A program made the translations under genes and the position numbers. Below are positions 25,485 to 33,938 of a DNA stretch of 64,000 nucleotides, piece after piece. Within the stretch, counting starts at the first letter, position 1. Every line of letters begins with the position of its first letter. The DNA is from Bacillota bacterium (lineage in GTDB: Bacteria > Bacillota > Clostridia > Lachnospirales > Lachnospiraceae), in assembly GCA_023436225.1 (NCBI GenBank), contig JAEZKA010000076.1, positions 186,001-250,000 of the forward strand. The letters run 5' to 3'. Under the pieces are notes generated by a model. That model was not told the origin of the DNA and searched no databases. It saw nothing but the letters and a program-made list of their open reading frames with translations.

Positions 25485-26861
25485 TTACTTCACCTTATAT
25501 AACAGACATACCGTCTCCACATGCACCGTCTCCGGGAACATATCCACCGCACATACCCTATCAACCTTATACCCCTTCGCCTGAAGTACCTCCAAATCCC
25601 TTACCAATGACGTCGGTTTACAGGAGATATATACTAACTTCTCTACTCCAAAATCAATGATCTTATCCAGCGCCCTCGGATGAATTCCGTCTCTCGGGGG
25701 ATCCAATACGATGATGTCCGGCTTATCCTCCAATGAATCGATTACCTTTAACACATCACCGGCGATGAACTCACAATTAGTAAGCCCGTTCAGAGTAGCA
25801 TTCTCCCTTGCAGCCTCTACTGCTTCCTCAACAATCTCTACTCCGGTTACCTTACCGGCAACTGGGGCGAGAAGCTGTGCGATTGTTCCGGTTCCGCTAT
25901 ATAAGTCAAAGATTCTTTTGTCCTTTGTCTCTCCTACATACTCTCTGACCTTCGAATATAATACTTCTGCTCCTAAGGAATTCGTCTGAAAGAAGGAGAA
26001 GGTTGATATCTTGAAGCGGAGGCCCAGTAGCTCCTCATAGATATAGTCTCTGCCATAGAGCTGCACAATTCGGTCACTCTTTACTACATCTGCCTGGCTG
26101 TCATTATAGGTATGCAGGAAGCCAACAAGGGTTCCCTTTAGCTTCAGCTCCAGCAGCTGCTTTGATAACTCAGTGAAGACATCCTCACTCCCGGTGAATT
26201 CTTCTTCCTGAGTTGTTGTTATGATATTCACCAAAATCTCACCGGTCTTCACTGCCTTTCTCACCAGCAGATGACGAAGGTACCCCTTATGAGTCAGCTT
26301 ATGAAAATAACCCAAACCTAATTCCGTACAATATTTCAACACGCAGGTAAGGACTAAATTAAAATCTCTATCTACAATTGCACAGTCATCCGCAGTGATA
26401 ATATCGTGAAAGCTTCCCTTCTTATGAAGACCAAGGGCAAGTGGACCTTCTTTATACTCATCACCAAAGGAGAACTCCATCTTATTACGGTAGCCCCATT
26501 CCACCGGACTTCCGAGGATACCCTCGAACTCATATTCCTCGCATACCTGATCAACTAACCGCTTTACCTGGCATTTCTTCATCTCCAGCTGATTCTCATA
26601 GGACATGGTCTGGTAGCTGCAGCCTCCGCAGTTACCAAAGCTAGCACAGGCTCCTTCTCTTGTCTCCAGCGGGGATTTGCACACAACCTCCTTGAGATTA
26701 CCTTCCGACTTACCGCTTCTTATCTTACTCACAGCAAAATTGATTTTCTGACCTGGCATCGTATTCTTGACAACAACCCTCTCACCATCAAGCTCAACGA
26801 TCCCTTTGTTTGGAAAATCCACTCTTGCCACTATACCTTCATATATCTGACCTTTTTTCAT
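25485..26861 (-). CDS. rlmD: 23S rRNA (uracil-C5)-methyltransferase, RlmD/RumA family
   Basis: SAM-dependent methyltransferase making m5U in 23S rRNA, 458 residues. An N-terminal TRAM domain (1-60), then the 4Fe-4S cysteines (C61 and CASFGNCGGC around 72-81, plus a later Cys in DDCAIVD), and a Rossmann domain with IFDLYSGTGTIAQLLA, VLDPPRDGIHPRAL and the catalytic Cys in YISCKPTSLVRDL. Firmicutes often carry several paralogues that modify U747 and/or U1939, so the exact site is uncertain. The ribosome binding site is weak (AAGGGAG, 16 bases upstream). Confidence 0.9.
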   Translation of the reverse strand: MKKGQIYEGIVARVDFPNKGIVELDGERVVVKNTMPGQKINFAVSKIRSGKSEGNLKEVVCKSPLETREGACASFGNCGGCSYQTMSYENQLEMKKCQVKRLVDQVCEEYEFEGILGSPVEWGYRNKMEFSFGDEYKEGPLALGLHKKGSFHDIITADDCAIVDRDFNLVLTCVLKYCTELGLGYFHKLTHKGYLRHLLVRKAVKTGEILVNIITTTQEEEFTGSEDVFTELSKQLLELKLKGTLVGFLHTYNDSQADVVKSDRIVQLYGRDYIYEELLGLRFKISTFSFFQTNSLGAEVLYSKVREYVGETKDKRIFDLYSGTGTIAQLLAPVAGKVTGVEIVEEAVEAARENATLNGLTNCEFIAGDVLKVIDSLEDKPDIIVLDPPRDGIHPRALDKIIDFGVEKLVYISCKPTSLVRDLEVLQAKGYKVDRVCAVDMFPETVHVETVCLLYKVK

Positions 26862-26984
26862 CTATGCTTATGAGCCGCTCCCTTCTAAGCTTCCACCCTT
26901 CCACTCCTGATTGATTTATGCTTTTCATATTATATAAGCTCAGTGGAATTAATGGATAGACCGGGATGACTCTGCCTCCTTCAC

Positions 26985-27031
26985 TAAAAAATATCTCATT
27001 TACCGTATCATATTATAACGGTAAATGAGAT
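26985..27031 (-). terminator. Strong terminator after the homocysteine methyltransferase-like gene
   Basis: ATCTCATTTACCGT (26993-27006) pairs perfectly with ACGGTAAATGAGAT (27018-27031), 14 bp with an 11-base loop; ATTTTTT follows on the minus strand. Confidence 0.9.
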
Positions 27032-27037
27032 AAAAGT

Positions 27038-27970
27038 CTACCTTAGGTTCGATAATCGCTTAGCCAGCTCCTCCATGTGGAACTGATTGGTGCCACAACA
27101 TCCACCGAAGATCTTGAGCTTATACTGATCACGTAGTTTGATCATTCCCTCTGCCAATTCAACTGGGTCTGATGTGATAATCTCACAGCAGCCATCCAGT
27201 TCCTCAGGTGATAGTGGAGACGCATTTGCTTGTATTCCTGTAAAATGTGTCCGCACAAGCTCCGTCTGATTGAACTCCTTCGATAATGCCATATCTAGAT
27301 TAATTGGGTGAATACAATTCGCCATATAGGTCAAGGGTTTCATCTTTACGATGCTCTCCACCTCACCTATAGCATCATGAATGGTGGTTCCATCAATGAG
27401 TCTTCCGTCATTACGTACCATAAAGCTGATAATATAAGGAATTCCTGTATCTCCCATTGCCTGTGCCATACCGATAATCTCAGGCATCGCCGGCATGATT
27501 CCTGCATATAGGAAATCTACCTGCTCTTTCGCAAACAGCTCTGCCTGCCAGGAATGAAATTCATAGGCTTCCTTTCCGGACAGCACCTCTGTAGCTTTAT
27601 AAGCATCACCCTTACAACCCATTAGCGCACCTACGAAGATATCCTTACGACTTTTATCCTCCCTCAGGCTTTTCAGTAAATTCACATTATCTCTTATAAT
27701 TTCCTTCCCAAAGGAGGATCTCTCCACATTATACCGGTTCGCTCTTCTGGTCGGCGTCATCAGCATGATTGGGAAGTTATACTGATCTGCTATTCCTATA
27801 TACTGCTCATAGATTTCTTTCATAGCAGCTCTGGCTCTTTCCTCATAGACAAGACTAGCATTGGCTACAATGTGATCCGGATATACACCATACTCACCTC
27901 GCAGGCGCACTCCCAGGGCTCCTTCAATCATAATCGTATTCCCGCTATCAAAGCACTCTCGTATATTCAT
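27038..27970 (-). CDS. Homocysteine S-methyltransferase family protein
   Basis: Zinc-dependent methyltransferase-like TIM barrel, 310 residues. Seen: opening TIMIEGALGVRLRGEYG, a middle Cys in MANCIHPIN, and the zinc-binding pair GGCCGTNQFHM near the C-terminus, so all three metal cysteines are present. Family members move a methyl group from betaine, S-methylmethionine or folate to homocysteine; the donor here is unknown. The start at 27970 has AGGAG 9 bases upstream. It follows the coiled-coil gene by 25 bases and is probably co-transcribed. Confidence 0.85.
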   Translation of the reverse strand: MNIRECFDSGNTIMIEGALGVRLRGEYGVYPDHIVANASLVYEERARAAMKEIYEQYIGIADQYNFPIMLMTPTRRANRYNVERSSFGKEIIRDNVNLLKSLREDKSRKDIFVGALMGCKGDAYKATEVLSGKEAYEFHSWQAELFAKEQVDFLYAGIMPAMPEIIGMAQAMGDTGIPYIISFMVRNDGRLIDGTTIHDAIGEVESIVKMKPLTYMANCIHPINLDMALSKEFNQTELVRTHFTGIQANASPLSPEELDGCCEIITSDPVELAEGMIKLRDQYKLKIFGGCCGTNQFHMEELAKRLSNLR

Positions 27971-27995
27971 CTTTAGCATCTCCTGTTCTAGGTTG

Positions 27996-28934
27996 TTATG
28001 CCTTAATTATCATCTCATTAATTTTTCTCTGAAGCTCTTCGATATGATTCTTTTCTATATTCTTCATACTGCTAAGCTTAGAGAGAACATTATTCACCTG
28101 GCTTCTCACATTCTCAAAACTGTCCTTTGATTCAGTGATTCGAGATTGCATGCACCAATCGGCAATTAATCCATCAAAAAAGAAATCGGCAAACTTTCCA
28201 AATCCATCCGTCTCAAAATGAATATCATTCTGAATTCGGACATCGGCGAGCTCTGCTCGAAACTGAGACAGCTTCCTTTGAATCACATCCGCCTCTCCCT
28301 TCGCTTCATCAATATGGGAATGCTTCATCAGATCGCTAACTAATCCACCGCCGAGCATATCCCAGGTTCCCCAACCTTTCGCACTGTCAAGGCTCTTAAG
28401 AGCACTATCGATGTGGCTGATCACCGCTTTACCAGCACTTATAGCCTCATCAATCTCCGATTGGTTATTCCTTGCCCGGTTAAGCTCCTCTGTCAACTGT
28501 AAGATCTGCTCTCCCGTACCGGAATGAGAATTCAGCATATGCTCCCTTTTCTTGGTAAACAGGCTGTCATAGATCCGCTGACTATCTCTATACTTGGCGA
28601 ATTCCTCCTCAAGAAGCTTAATCTGATGCCTAAGCTGTTCCAGCTCATCCTCTGCCTGGTTATATTTTAACTTAGCTGCAAGAGCCTCCTCTCGTTCCTT
28701 CTCCACCTGCTCTCCCAGCTTACCAAGAGCCGAATAGAAAAGATGTGTGAGACTCTTATTCTCAAGCTTATCAACATCTTCCTGCTCCTTCTCCAGTATA
28801 TTCTTTAATTCCTCTACCCTGTCCGTCAATACCTTCTGCTGCTCCCGTAGCTCTGTTAGCATAGCGCTTAATTTATTTCGGCGAAATACTTGCTGCTGTG
28901 CATCCTCTAATTGCTGATTAATCTCCTGATACAT
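27996..28934 (-). CDS. Coiled-coil protein of unknown function
   Basis: 312 residues, no signal peptide or membrane span. Heptad-rich helices cover residues 1-125 (LREQQKVLTDRVEELKNILEKE and YNQAEDELEQLRHQIKLLEEE) and 140-180, and a Gly-rich turn (GWGTWDMLGGGLVSDLMKHSHIDEA) separates them from a C-terminal helical part (FFFDGLIADWCMQSRI). No catalytic motif recognised. Proteins of this outline occur in Clostridia and Bacilli without known role. GGAGG precedes the start; operon with the downstream methyltransferase. Confidence 0.6.
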   Translation of the reverse strand: MYQEINQQLEDAQQQVFRRNKLSAMLTELREQQKVLTDRVEELKNILEKEQEDVDKLENKSLTHLFYSALGKLGEQVEKEREEALAAKLKYNQAEDELEQLRHQIKLLEEEFAKYRDSQRIYDSLFTKKREHMLNSHSGTGEQILQLTEELNRARNNQSEIDEAISAGKAVISHIDSALKSLDSAKGWGTWDMLGGGLVSDLMKHSHIDEAKGEADVIQRKLSQFRAELADVRIQNDIHFETDGFGKFADFFFDGLIADWCMQSRITESKDSFENVRSQVNNVLSKLSSMKNIEKNHIEELQRKINEMIIKA

Positions 28935-29162
28935 ATTAATCTTCCTCCATTCTTAAAACCTGCAAACCTTGGTCTGATGGTGTCTTTTCATCTCCGGTCT
29001 GTAGCATTCTCAGATTTATCCAATTATCTCTACATTATATCATCCTATCCTGAGATATCAACTAATTTAATAGATATACACCAGACTCCCTCTATTATAA
29101 TCATCATACCGGTGAAAATCATTATAATCACCTTAAAAATCACATTCAGATCCCTTAAAATA

Positions 29163-30080
29163 TCATATAATCCGAAGCAGCTCCACAATCCAACGCATCG
29201 GACTGACAAGGCTCAACGCTCGAAGTAATCCGGGCATAGCCTCTACTGCTACGAAGGTGCCTCCCAGAATAGCAAAGATTCCTGCCATGGAGGAAGCGAT
29301 AATATTAGCTGATATCTCACTCTTACTGAGTGTGCAGATTGTGATTGCATAAATACCACTCATTACTGTAATCGCGGAGGTAATTAGTAATGCCTTCGTA
29401 ATACTTAATGAAAAGTCTGGCTGTAGAAGCGATAAGGAGCTGATACATAACAATACCTGAACAAATGTAAGAAGTAGGGTATGAAAGAAATACCCTAATA
29501 AATAGTCCAACTGATGATATCCGGTGGATAGATATCGAAGCATAATCCCACTATCACGATCACGTATTAAGGCTGAGGCAAGCACAGTTGCAAAGACCAT
29601 AAACAAGGATAGCACCATTGTGATAGAACGTTCCGTGATTGATAATCCAGGAGCTTTAAAGCCGCTCAAATTAAGGGGGCTTCTATCGTTAATCATCTTT
29701 AATACGGCATCATTCAGCAACTGCTGCCGTTCCTCAGACTGATAACTGATGATCTGCACCTCCTCTATGGATGCAGCGCTTCGATTATCCAAAATCAAAT
29801 GAAATCTTCCCATCATCAGGTCAGTATTGATACTCCCTGCATCAGCCAACGCATAGGAGCTTCCCTCTGATTGGTCCAATAACCGATATATCTCCTCTTG
29901 AATTTTCTTATTGGATTCTCTCTGAGATTCTAATATCCCAATACGAAGGCTTACACGATCAAACCTTATCAGACCGAATAAGCAACAAAGGAGGATTGGT
30001 AAAAGGAAGGTTACAGCAAAAAGTGTTCTATGTCTAATACTTCTCTTTAGATTATTTTTCATAACCAGGTAGATCCCCAT
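29163..30080 (-). CDS. ABC-2 type transporter permease (second subunit)
   Basis: 305-residue membrane subunit of an exporter. One N-terminal span (FAVTFLLPILLCCLFGLI), a large extracytoplasmic domain of about 130 residues, then five spans with the ABC-2 features (SGIMLRYLSTGYHQLDYLLGYF, VSPMRWIVELLRII at the C-terminus). The ATG at 30080 has AAGGAGG 9 bases upstream and overlaps the preceding permease gene by 29 bases, showing coupling. With the ATPase and the other permease it forms a three-gene leftward operon. Confidence 0.85.
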   Translation of the reverse strand: MGIYLVMKNNLKRSIRHRTLFAVTFLLPILLCCLFGLIRFDRVSLRIGILESQRESNKKIQEEIYRLLDQSEGSSYALADAGSINTDLMMGRFHLILDNRSAASIEEVQIISYQSEERQQLLNDAVLKMINDRSPLNLSGFKAPGLSITERSITMVLSLFMVFATVLASALIRDRDSGIMLRYLSTGYHQLDYLLGYFFHTLLLTFVQVLLCISSLSLLQPDFSLSITKALLITSAITVMSGIYAITICTLSKSEISANIIASSMAGIFAILGGTFVAVEAMPGLLRALSLVSPMRWIVELLRII

Positions 30081-30819
30081 GAATATATTCCTCCTTCTTA
30101 AAGAGCACAATTGCAAGTATTGTAAAACCAACACCGATCAGAACATTGATCAGAGTAAGCTTCCATAATAAAGAGATATTGTTATCATAAATATAATGGA
30201 ACAAGCTGCGATTCATCCAGGTCAAGGGAGACATTCTTACCACGAAGGCTACCCCCTCCTTCAAGGTACCAAAGGGATAGAATACCCCTGCCAAAATCGA
30301 TGCCAGTATGATTGGAATATTCATGAGATTCTTAAAGAATATAAAGTTCTTCAATCCAAACCCGATAAATAAACCCATGGCACATACCGCAAAGGTTTCT
30401 GATGCCAGTAGTAAAAATATCGGTACAAGCTTATCACCGACAGGTAGTCGAAATAGAAGTATGGAGAATAACAATACAATCAGATTACAACAGCTGATTA
30501 TAAGACTCAAGGATATAAGCTTAGTAAGTATGATTTGCGTTCGGTTAATCGGTGAGAACAGAAATCGAATTGCAGTCTTACGATAAGCCTCGTCCTTACC
30601 TGTATAAGCTGCACTGATGAGAGCCAGAGCAATGCAAAAGGGTAGTAAGACCACGCTGTAATAATGATATCCAGTAAAGGCTTTTCCATAGCTTTCGGAG
30701 GTAAGATAACCAAGGAGAATTATCATAATTATCGGGAAGATGATATTATATCCGATTAGAAAGCTGTCCTTACTTCTTCTCTTAAAGTCCTGTATAAAAA
30801 GCTTTATTAATATACTCAT
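30052..30819 (-). CDS. ABC-2 type transporter permease (first subunit)
   Basis: 255 residues with about six membrane spans and no large external domain: IIFPIIMIILLGYL, YYSVVLLPFCIALALISAAYTG, ILTKLISLSLIISCCNLIVLL, ending near MSPLTWMNRSLFHYIYDN, a typical ABC-2 C-terminal pattern. It begins 3 bases after the ATPase stop behind GGAGGG. Together the three genes look like a drug, lipid or peptide exporter controlled by the PadR regulator upstream. Confidence 0.85.
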   Translation of the reverse strand: MSILIKLFIQDFKRRSKDSFLIGYNIIFPIIMIILLGYLTSESYGKAFTGYHYYSVVLLPFCIALALISAAYTGKDEAYRKTAIRFLFSPINRTQIILTKLISLSLIISCCNLIVLLFSILLFRLPVGDKLVPIFLLLASETFAVCAMGLFIGFGLKNFIFFKNLMNIPIILASILAGVFYPFGTLKEGVAFVVRMSPLTWMNRSLFHYIYDNNISLLWKLTLINVLIGVGFTILAIVLFKKEEYIHGDLPGYEK

Positions 30820-30822
30820 AGC

Positions 30823-31581
30823 TTATGCTCCCTCCCCATCACGCAACTGTGTGCCTGTAAGCATTAAGAATATGTCCTCTAAGCCTTCGCAGCCTCTCTC
30901 TTTATACTTTTGTTTCAGTATCTCCTTATCCATATCCTCAATTAATACACCATGATCGATGATTATGATACGAGAACAGAGAGCCTCAATCTCCTCCATA
31001 TAATGTGAGACGTAGAGGATGGTGGTACCTTTCTCATTTAATCTTCTGATCGACTCCATGATATGATTTCTGGACTGTGGATCAATTCCAACCGTAGGTT
31101 CATCCATGATTAGCAGCTTTGGTGTATGGGCTATGGAACAGGCTATATTAAGCCTCCTCCTCATTCCACCGGAATACTTTGACGGTAGATCCTTTCTCCT
31201 ATCCCATAGGCTTACGAACTCCAAAGCCTCTCTCGTCCTTTTCTTAAGCTCCTGCCCTGAATATCCGTAAAGGGAGCAGAAGAACTTCACATTATCATAG
31301 GCACTGATATCTTCATAAACTGCGATATCCTGAGGTACCACACCGATGGATCTCTTAAAGAGGAGAATCTCTTCCTTTGTCCTGCGTCCTTCATATAAAA
31401 TCTCTCCCTCATCCATCGTCTCTACCTCGATGATCATCTTAATGGTGGTACTCTTACCAGCCCCGTTCGGTCCAAGAAAGCCTAGTATCTCCCCCTCATT
31501 AATGTGTAGCTTAAGCCCATTTACTACCTTCTTAACCCCATAGGCTTTGGATAAATTCTTTACCTCGAGTAATGTACTCAT
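30823..31581 (-). CDS. ABC transporter ATP-binding protein
   Basis: Cytoplasmic ATPase of the exporter, 252 residues. Walker A GFLGPNGAGKSTTIK, Q-loop VPQDIAVYE, signature YSGGMRRRLNIA, Walker B LLIMDEPTVGID and H-loop YVSHYMEEIEALCSR are complete. This CcmA/DrrA-like form energises ABC-2 permeases. AAGGAGG precedes the ATG. A PadR-type inverted repeat lies about 120 bases upstream. Confidence 0.93.
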   Translation of the reverse strand: MSTLLEVKNLSKAYGVKKVVNGLKLHINEGEILGFLGPNGAGKSTTIKMIIEVETMDEGEILYEGRRTKEEILLFKRSIGVVPQDIAVYEDISAYDNVKFFCSLYGYSGQELKKRTREALEFVSLWDRRKDLPSKYSGGMRRRLNIACSIAHTPKLLIMDEPTVGIDPQSRNHIMESIRRLNEKGTTILYVSHYMEEIEALCSRIIIIDHGVLIEDMDKEILKQKYKERGCEGLEDIFLMLTGTQLRDGEGA

Positions 31582-31698
31582 TTCAATTCCTCCTTTTAGA
31601 TATTCATATTTCTAGATCTTCTAATTTGATTGGTGCCAATAAATTAATTCATTATAATACAATATATAATATATGAATCAATTTATCCTATATTGCAT

Positions 31699-31712
31699 AT
31701 CCAATGTTGGAT
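31699..31712. promoter_or_regulatory. Probable PadR operator upstream of the ABC exporter
   Basis: ATCCAA-TG-TTGGAT, a 6-bp inverted repeat. The same core occurs twice in front of the padR gene (33816-33852), linking regulator and exporter. Confidence 0.6.
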
Positions 31713-31817
31713 ATTGGTATTTTATAAAGTTCTCCGCAAAGAGCGGAAAACTTAAATTAACTTTATTTATTTTTAGTTGAAGTCCTCTCATCTGATTATA
31801 GAGAAGAATTATATCGC

Positions 31818-32861
31818 TTAGAAAATTATCTTATTTTTCCATTGGTTTTTCGCTATATATAATTTTTTATCAGAAGAGGATATAATGTCTGTTACATCAT
31901 CACCTTGGTGAATCTCTTCTACTCCACCACTAATTGTAACGTGAACCTCATCATCAAATATATGCTTTTCGACTACTTCACGTATACGCTCTGCAATAGT
32001 ATATGCCTCTGTAAGTGTTGTATCAGCCAGAATTACCATAAACTCTTCTCCGCCATACCTACCAGCTACATCAATATCTCTTATATTAGCTTTAATCATA
32101 GAGGCAATATCTGAAAGGATCTTGTCACCATATAAATGTCCCATCGTATCATTGATCTTCTTAAAATTATCGACATCAAAAATTGCTACGCAAAATGTTT
32201 TGTTTGTTCGAATAAAATCATTAATACTTTTCTTTAATGCTTCAATAAGAAATCGGTGATTACTCAAACCAGTTAATCCATCTGTCGATGATTGTAATTG
32301 CAGGAGCTTATTCTGCTTTTCAAGCTGTATCATTAATTCTTTCTTCTCCGTTACATCAAATACGATACCGGCTAAAAGTAGCGGTTTTCCGTCTTCATCA
32401 TATTGAGTAATTCTGCCACGATCATAATAGCACTTATAATCTCCGGCTTTTGTACGGATACGATATTCTACTTCATAAACAGCTGCGTTACCATGCAAAT
32501 GTCTCATCATGGCTTCCATCGCCTTTTGGTAATCATCCGGGTGGAGCATATCGGTAAAAAACTGATAATTAACACTCTCCGGTACTTCATCCATGTTATA
32601 GCCTAATGTGGTTATTTTAAGTGGATTAAAAGTGACTGTATTGGATTTCACATTCCAGTACCAATGACCCAGATTACCGGTCCAGGAAAAATCAAGTCCG
32701 ATCATTTGGTTTTTCTCTTCCATGAGTTGTTGGTTTAATAATCGCTCCTCATCTAATTTCTGTTGTATTTCCTGTTTTTCTTTTCTCAGTATCTCAATTT
32801 GCACAGAAAGATTGTTTATCTTTTCTTGAAGGTGCTCATGATGCCACGTCTCTTGTTTCAT
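31818..32861 (-). CDS. Diguanylate cyclase with PAS domain
   Basis: Soluble c-di-GMP synthase of about 347 residues. A coiled coil (residues 1-55) precedes a PAS domain (about 60-175: GHWYWNVKSNTVTFNPLKITTLGY ending in GIVFDVTEKKE) and a GGDEF domain with active-site GGEEF (RYGGEEFMVIL). An inhibitory site RDID stands five residues before it, predicting product feedback. DGLTGLSNHRFL and FDVDNFKKINDTMGH are also conserved. No membrane span. Two starts are possible, 32873 with the GGGAG directly abutting and 32861 with better spacing. Lies between padR and the ABC operon in the same direction. Confidence 0.9.
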   Translation of the reverse strand: MKQETWHHEHLQEKINNLSVQIEILRKEKQEIQQKLDEERLLNQQLMEEKNQMIGLDFSWTGNLGHWYWNVKSNTVTFNPLKITTLGYNMDEVPESVNYQFFTDMLHPDDYQKAMEAMMRHLHGNAAVYEVEYRIRTKAGDYKCYYDRGRITQYDEDGKPLLLAGIVFDVTEKKELMIQLEKQNKLLQLQSSTDGLTGLSNHRFLIEALKKSINDFIRTNKTFCVAIFDVDNFKKINDTMGHLYGDKILSDIASMIKANIRDIDVAGRYGGEEFMVILADTTLTEAYTIAERIREVVEKHIFDDEVHVTISGGVEEIHQGDDVTDIISSSDKKLYIAKNQWKNKIIF

Positions 32862-32953
32862 AAAGTATTTCATCTCCCTGCTAGACCGATAATATATCTG
32901 CTAATACTTATTCCAATAAATCTCTATCCATCCTATAAAATGCGATAGATCCC

Positions 32954-33685
32954 CTACTTCTTGACCTTAATCTGATTCTCAAGCTGATGAATGATTTTAT
33001 CCAGATTCACCACTGCATTCTCAGGATCCTTCAAAATCTCATTCTTAAGCTTTAATGCGTATTGGAGCCGTTGCTCCTCCTCTGAGATTGGACTCTTCTC
33101 CTCCATCTGATCAAAATCAATGGTCTTGATAATCTGTTCTGTCCCCCTACTGGCTTCGATATAATAGTCAAGGTTTGCAAGCAGCTCCTCATGCCATTGG
33201 ATCTGATAATTTAGACTATCAATGGACATCTGAAAGCTCAATCGATTCAGAGCCGGTACACTGTCATCCACCTTAATAGAATACCACTGCTCCCAATATT
33301 CCTTCTGCTCCTTGAGCTTACCAATATGATTATTAATAATCTTCGGCAGCTCCTCCCGGCTTAAGGTACTGAGCATGGGGTCCGTAAAGAACTTCATGGA
33401 GCCAATATTTGAAATCGGTTTATCCAGCTCCTCTGCCATAGCACGGTGCAGCTCCTCTCTACCGGCACTCGTAATCTCATAGATTTTACGAACTCTGGAT
33501 CCGGTGCGTTCTTCCCGTAGCACCTGAATATATTGACCCTTCTCAAGCTTGGTTAAGGCATAATAGATAGAGCCCGACTGGATCTTAGTCCATTGATCCA
33601 CATTGGAGACCTGAAGGAACTTCTGTATCTCATATCCATGGGTTGGCTTCAAATTCAAATAATATAAGATAAATGCGCTGATCAT
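32954..33685 (-). CDS. PadR family transcriptional regulator
   Basis: 243 residues: an N-terminal winged helix (MISAFILYYLNLKPTHGYEIQKFL, IQSGSIYYALTKLEKGQYIQ, SRVRKIYEITSAGREEL) and a long C-terminal helical dimerisation part (about 90-243), the larger PadR-s1/Vir_C-type form. GGAGG precedes the ATG. Inverted repeats with core ATCCAAC-GTTGGAT lie upstream of this gene and of the ABC exporter, so it probably represses both itself and the exporter. Confidence 0.9.
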   Translation of the reverse strand: MISAFILYYLNLKPTHGYEIQKFLQVSNVDQWTKIQSGSIYYALTKLEKGQYIQVLREERTGSRVRKIYEITSAGREELHRAMAEELDKPISNIGSMKFFTDPMLSTLSREELPKIINNHIGKLKEQKEYWEQWYSIKVDDSVPALNRLSFQMSIDSLNYQIQWHEELLANLDYYIEASRGTEQIIKTIDFDQMEEKSPISEEEQRLQYALKLKNEILKDPENAVVNLDKIIHQLENQIKVKK

Positions 33686-33815
33686 CGAATCCTCCTCTTA
33701 TCCTTATAACGAACTACAGCCTCATAAATTATATTATCGGTAAATGAGGGATGCTTTTGTTGATAATATATTACATCTATTAATCTTTAAGATGTTTCTT
33801 ATCACATATAGAAAT

Positions 33816-33852
33816 ATCCAACATTGAGTATATTATATAATCAACGTTGGAT
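33816..33852. promoter_or_regulatory. PadR autoregulatory operator
   Basis: ATCCAACATTGA (33816-33827) and TCAACGTTGGAT (33841-33852) form an inverted repeat with 11 of 12 positions matching, 131 bases before padR. Each half also resembles the shorter palindrome before the ABC operon. Confidence 0.65.
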
Positions 33853-33938
33853 AATGTCAATATAAACGGTTATATAATAAAATTATAAACAATTTTGATC
33901 TTCATGACCTAAATCATGCGAAATCACTCCCCAAAGCT

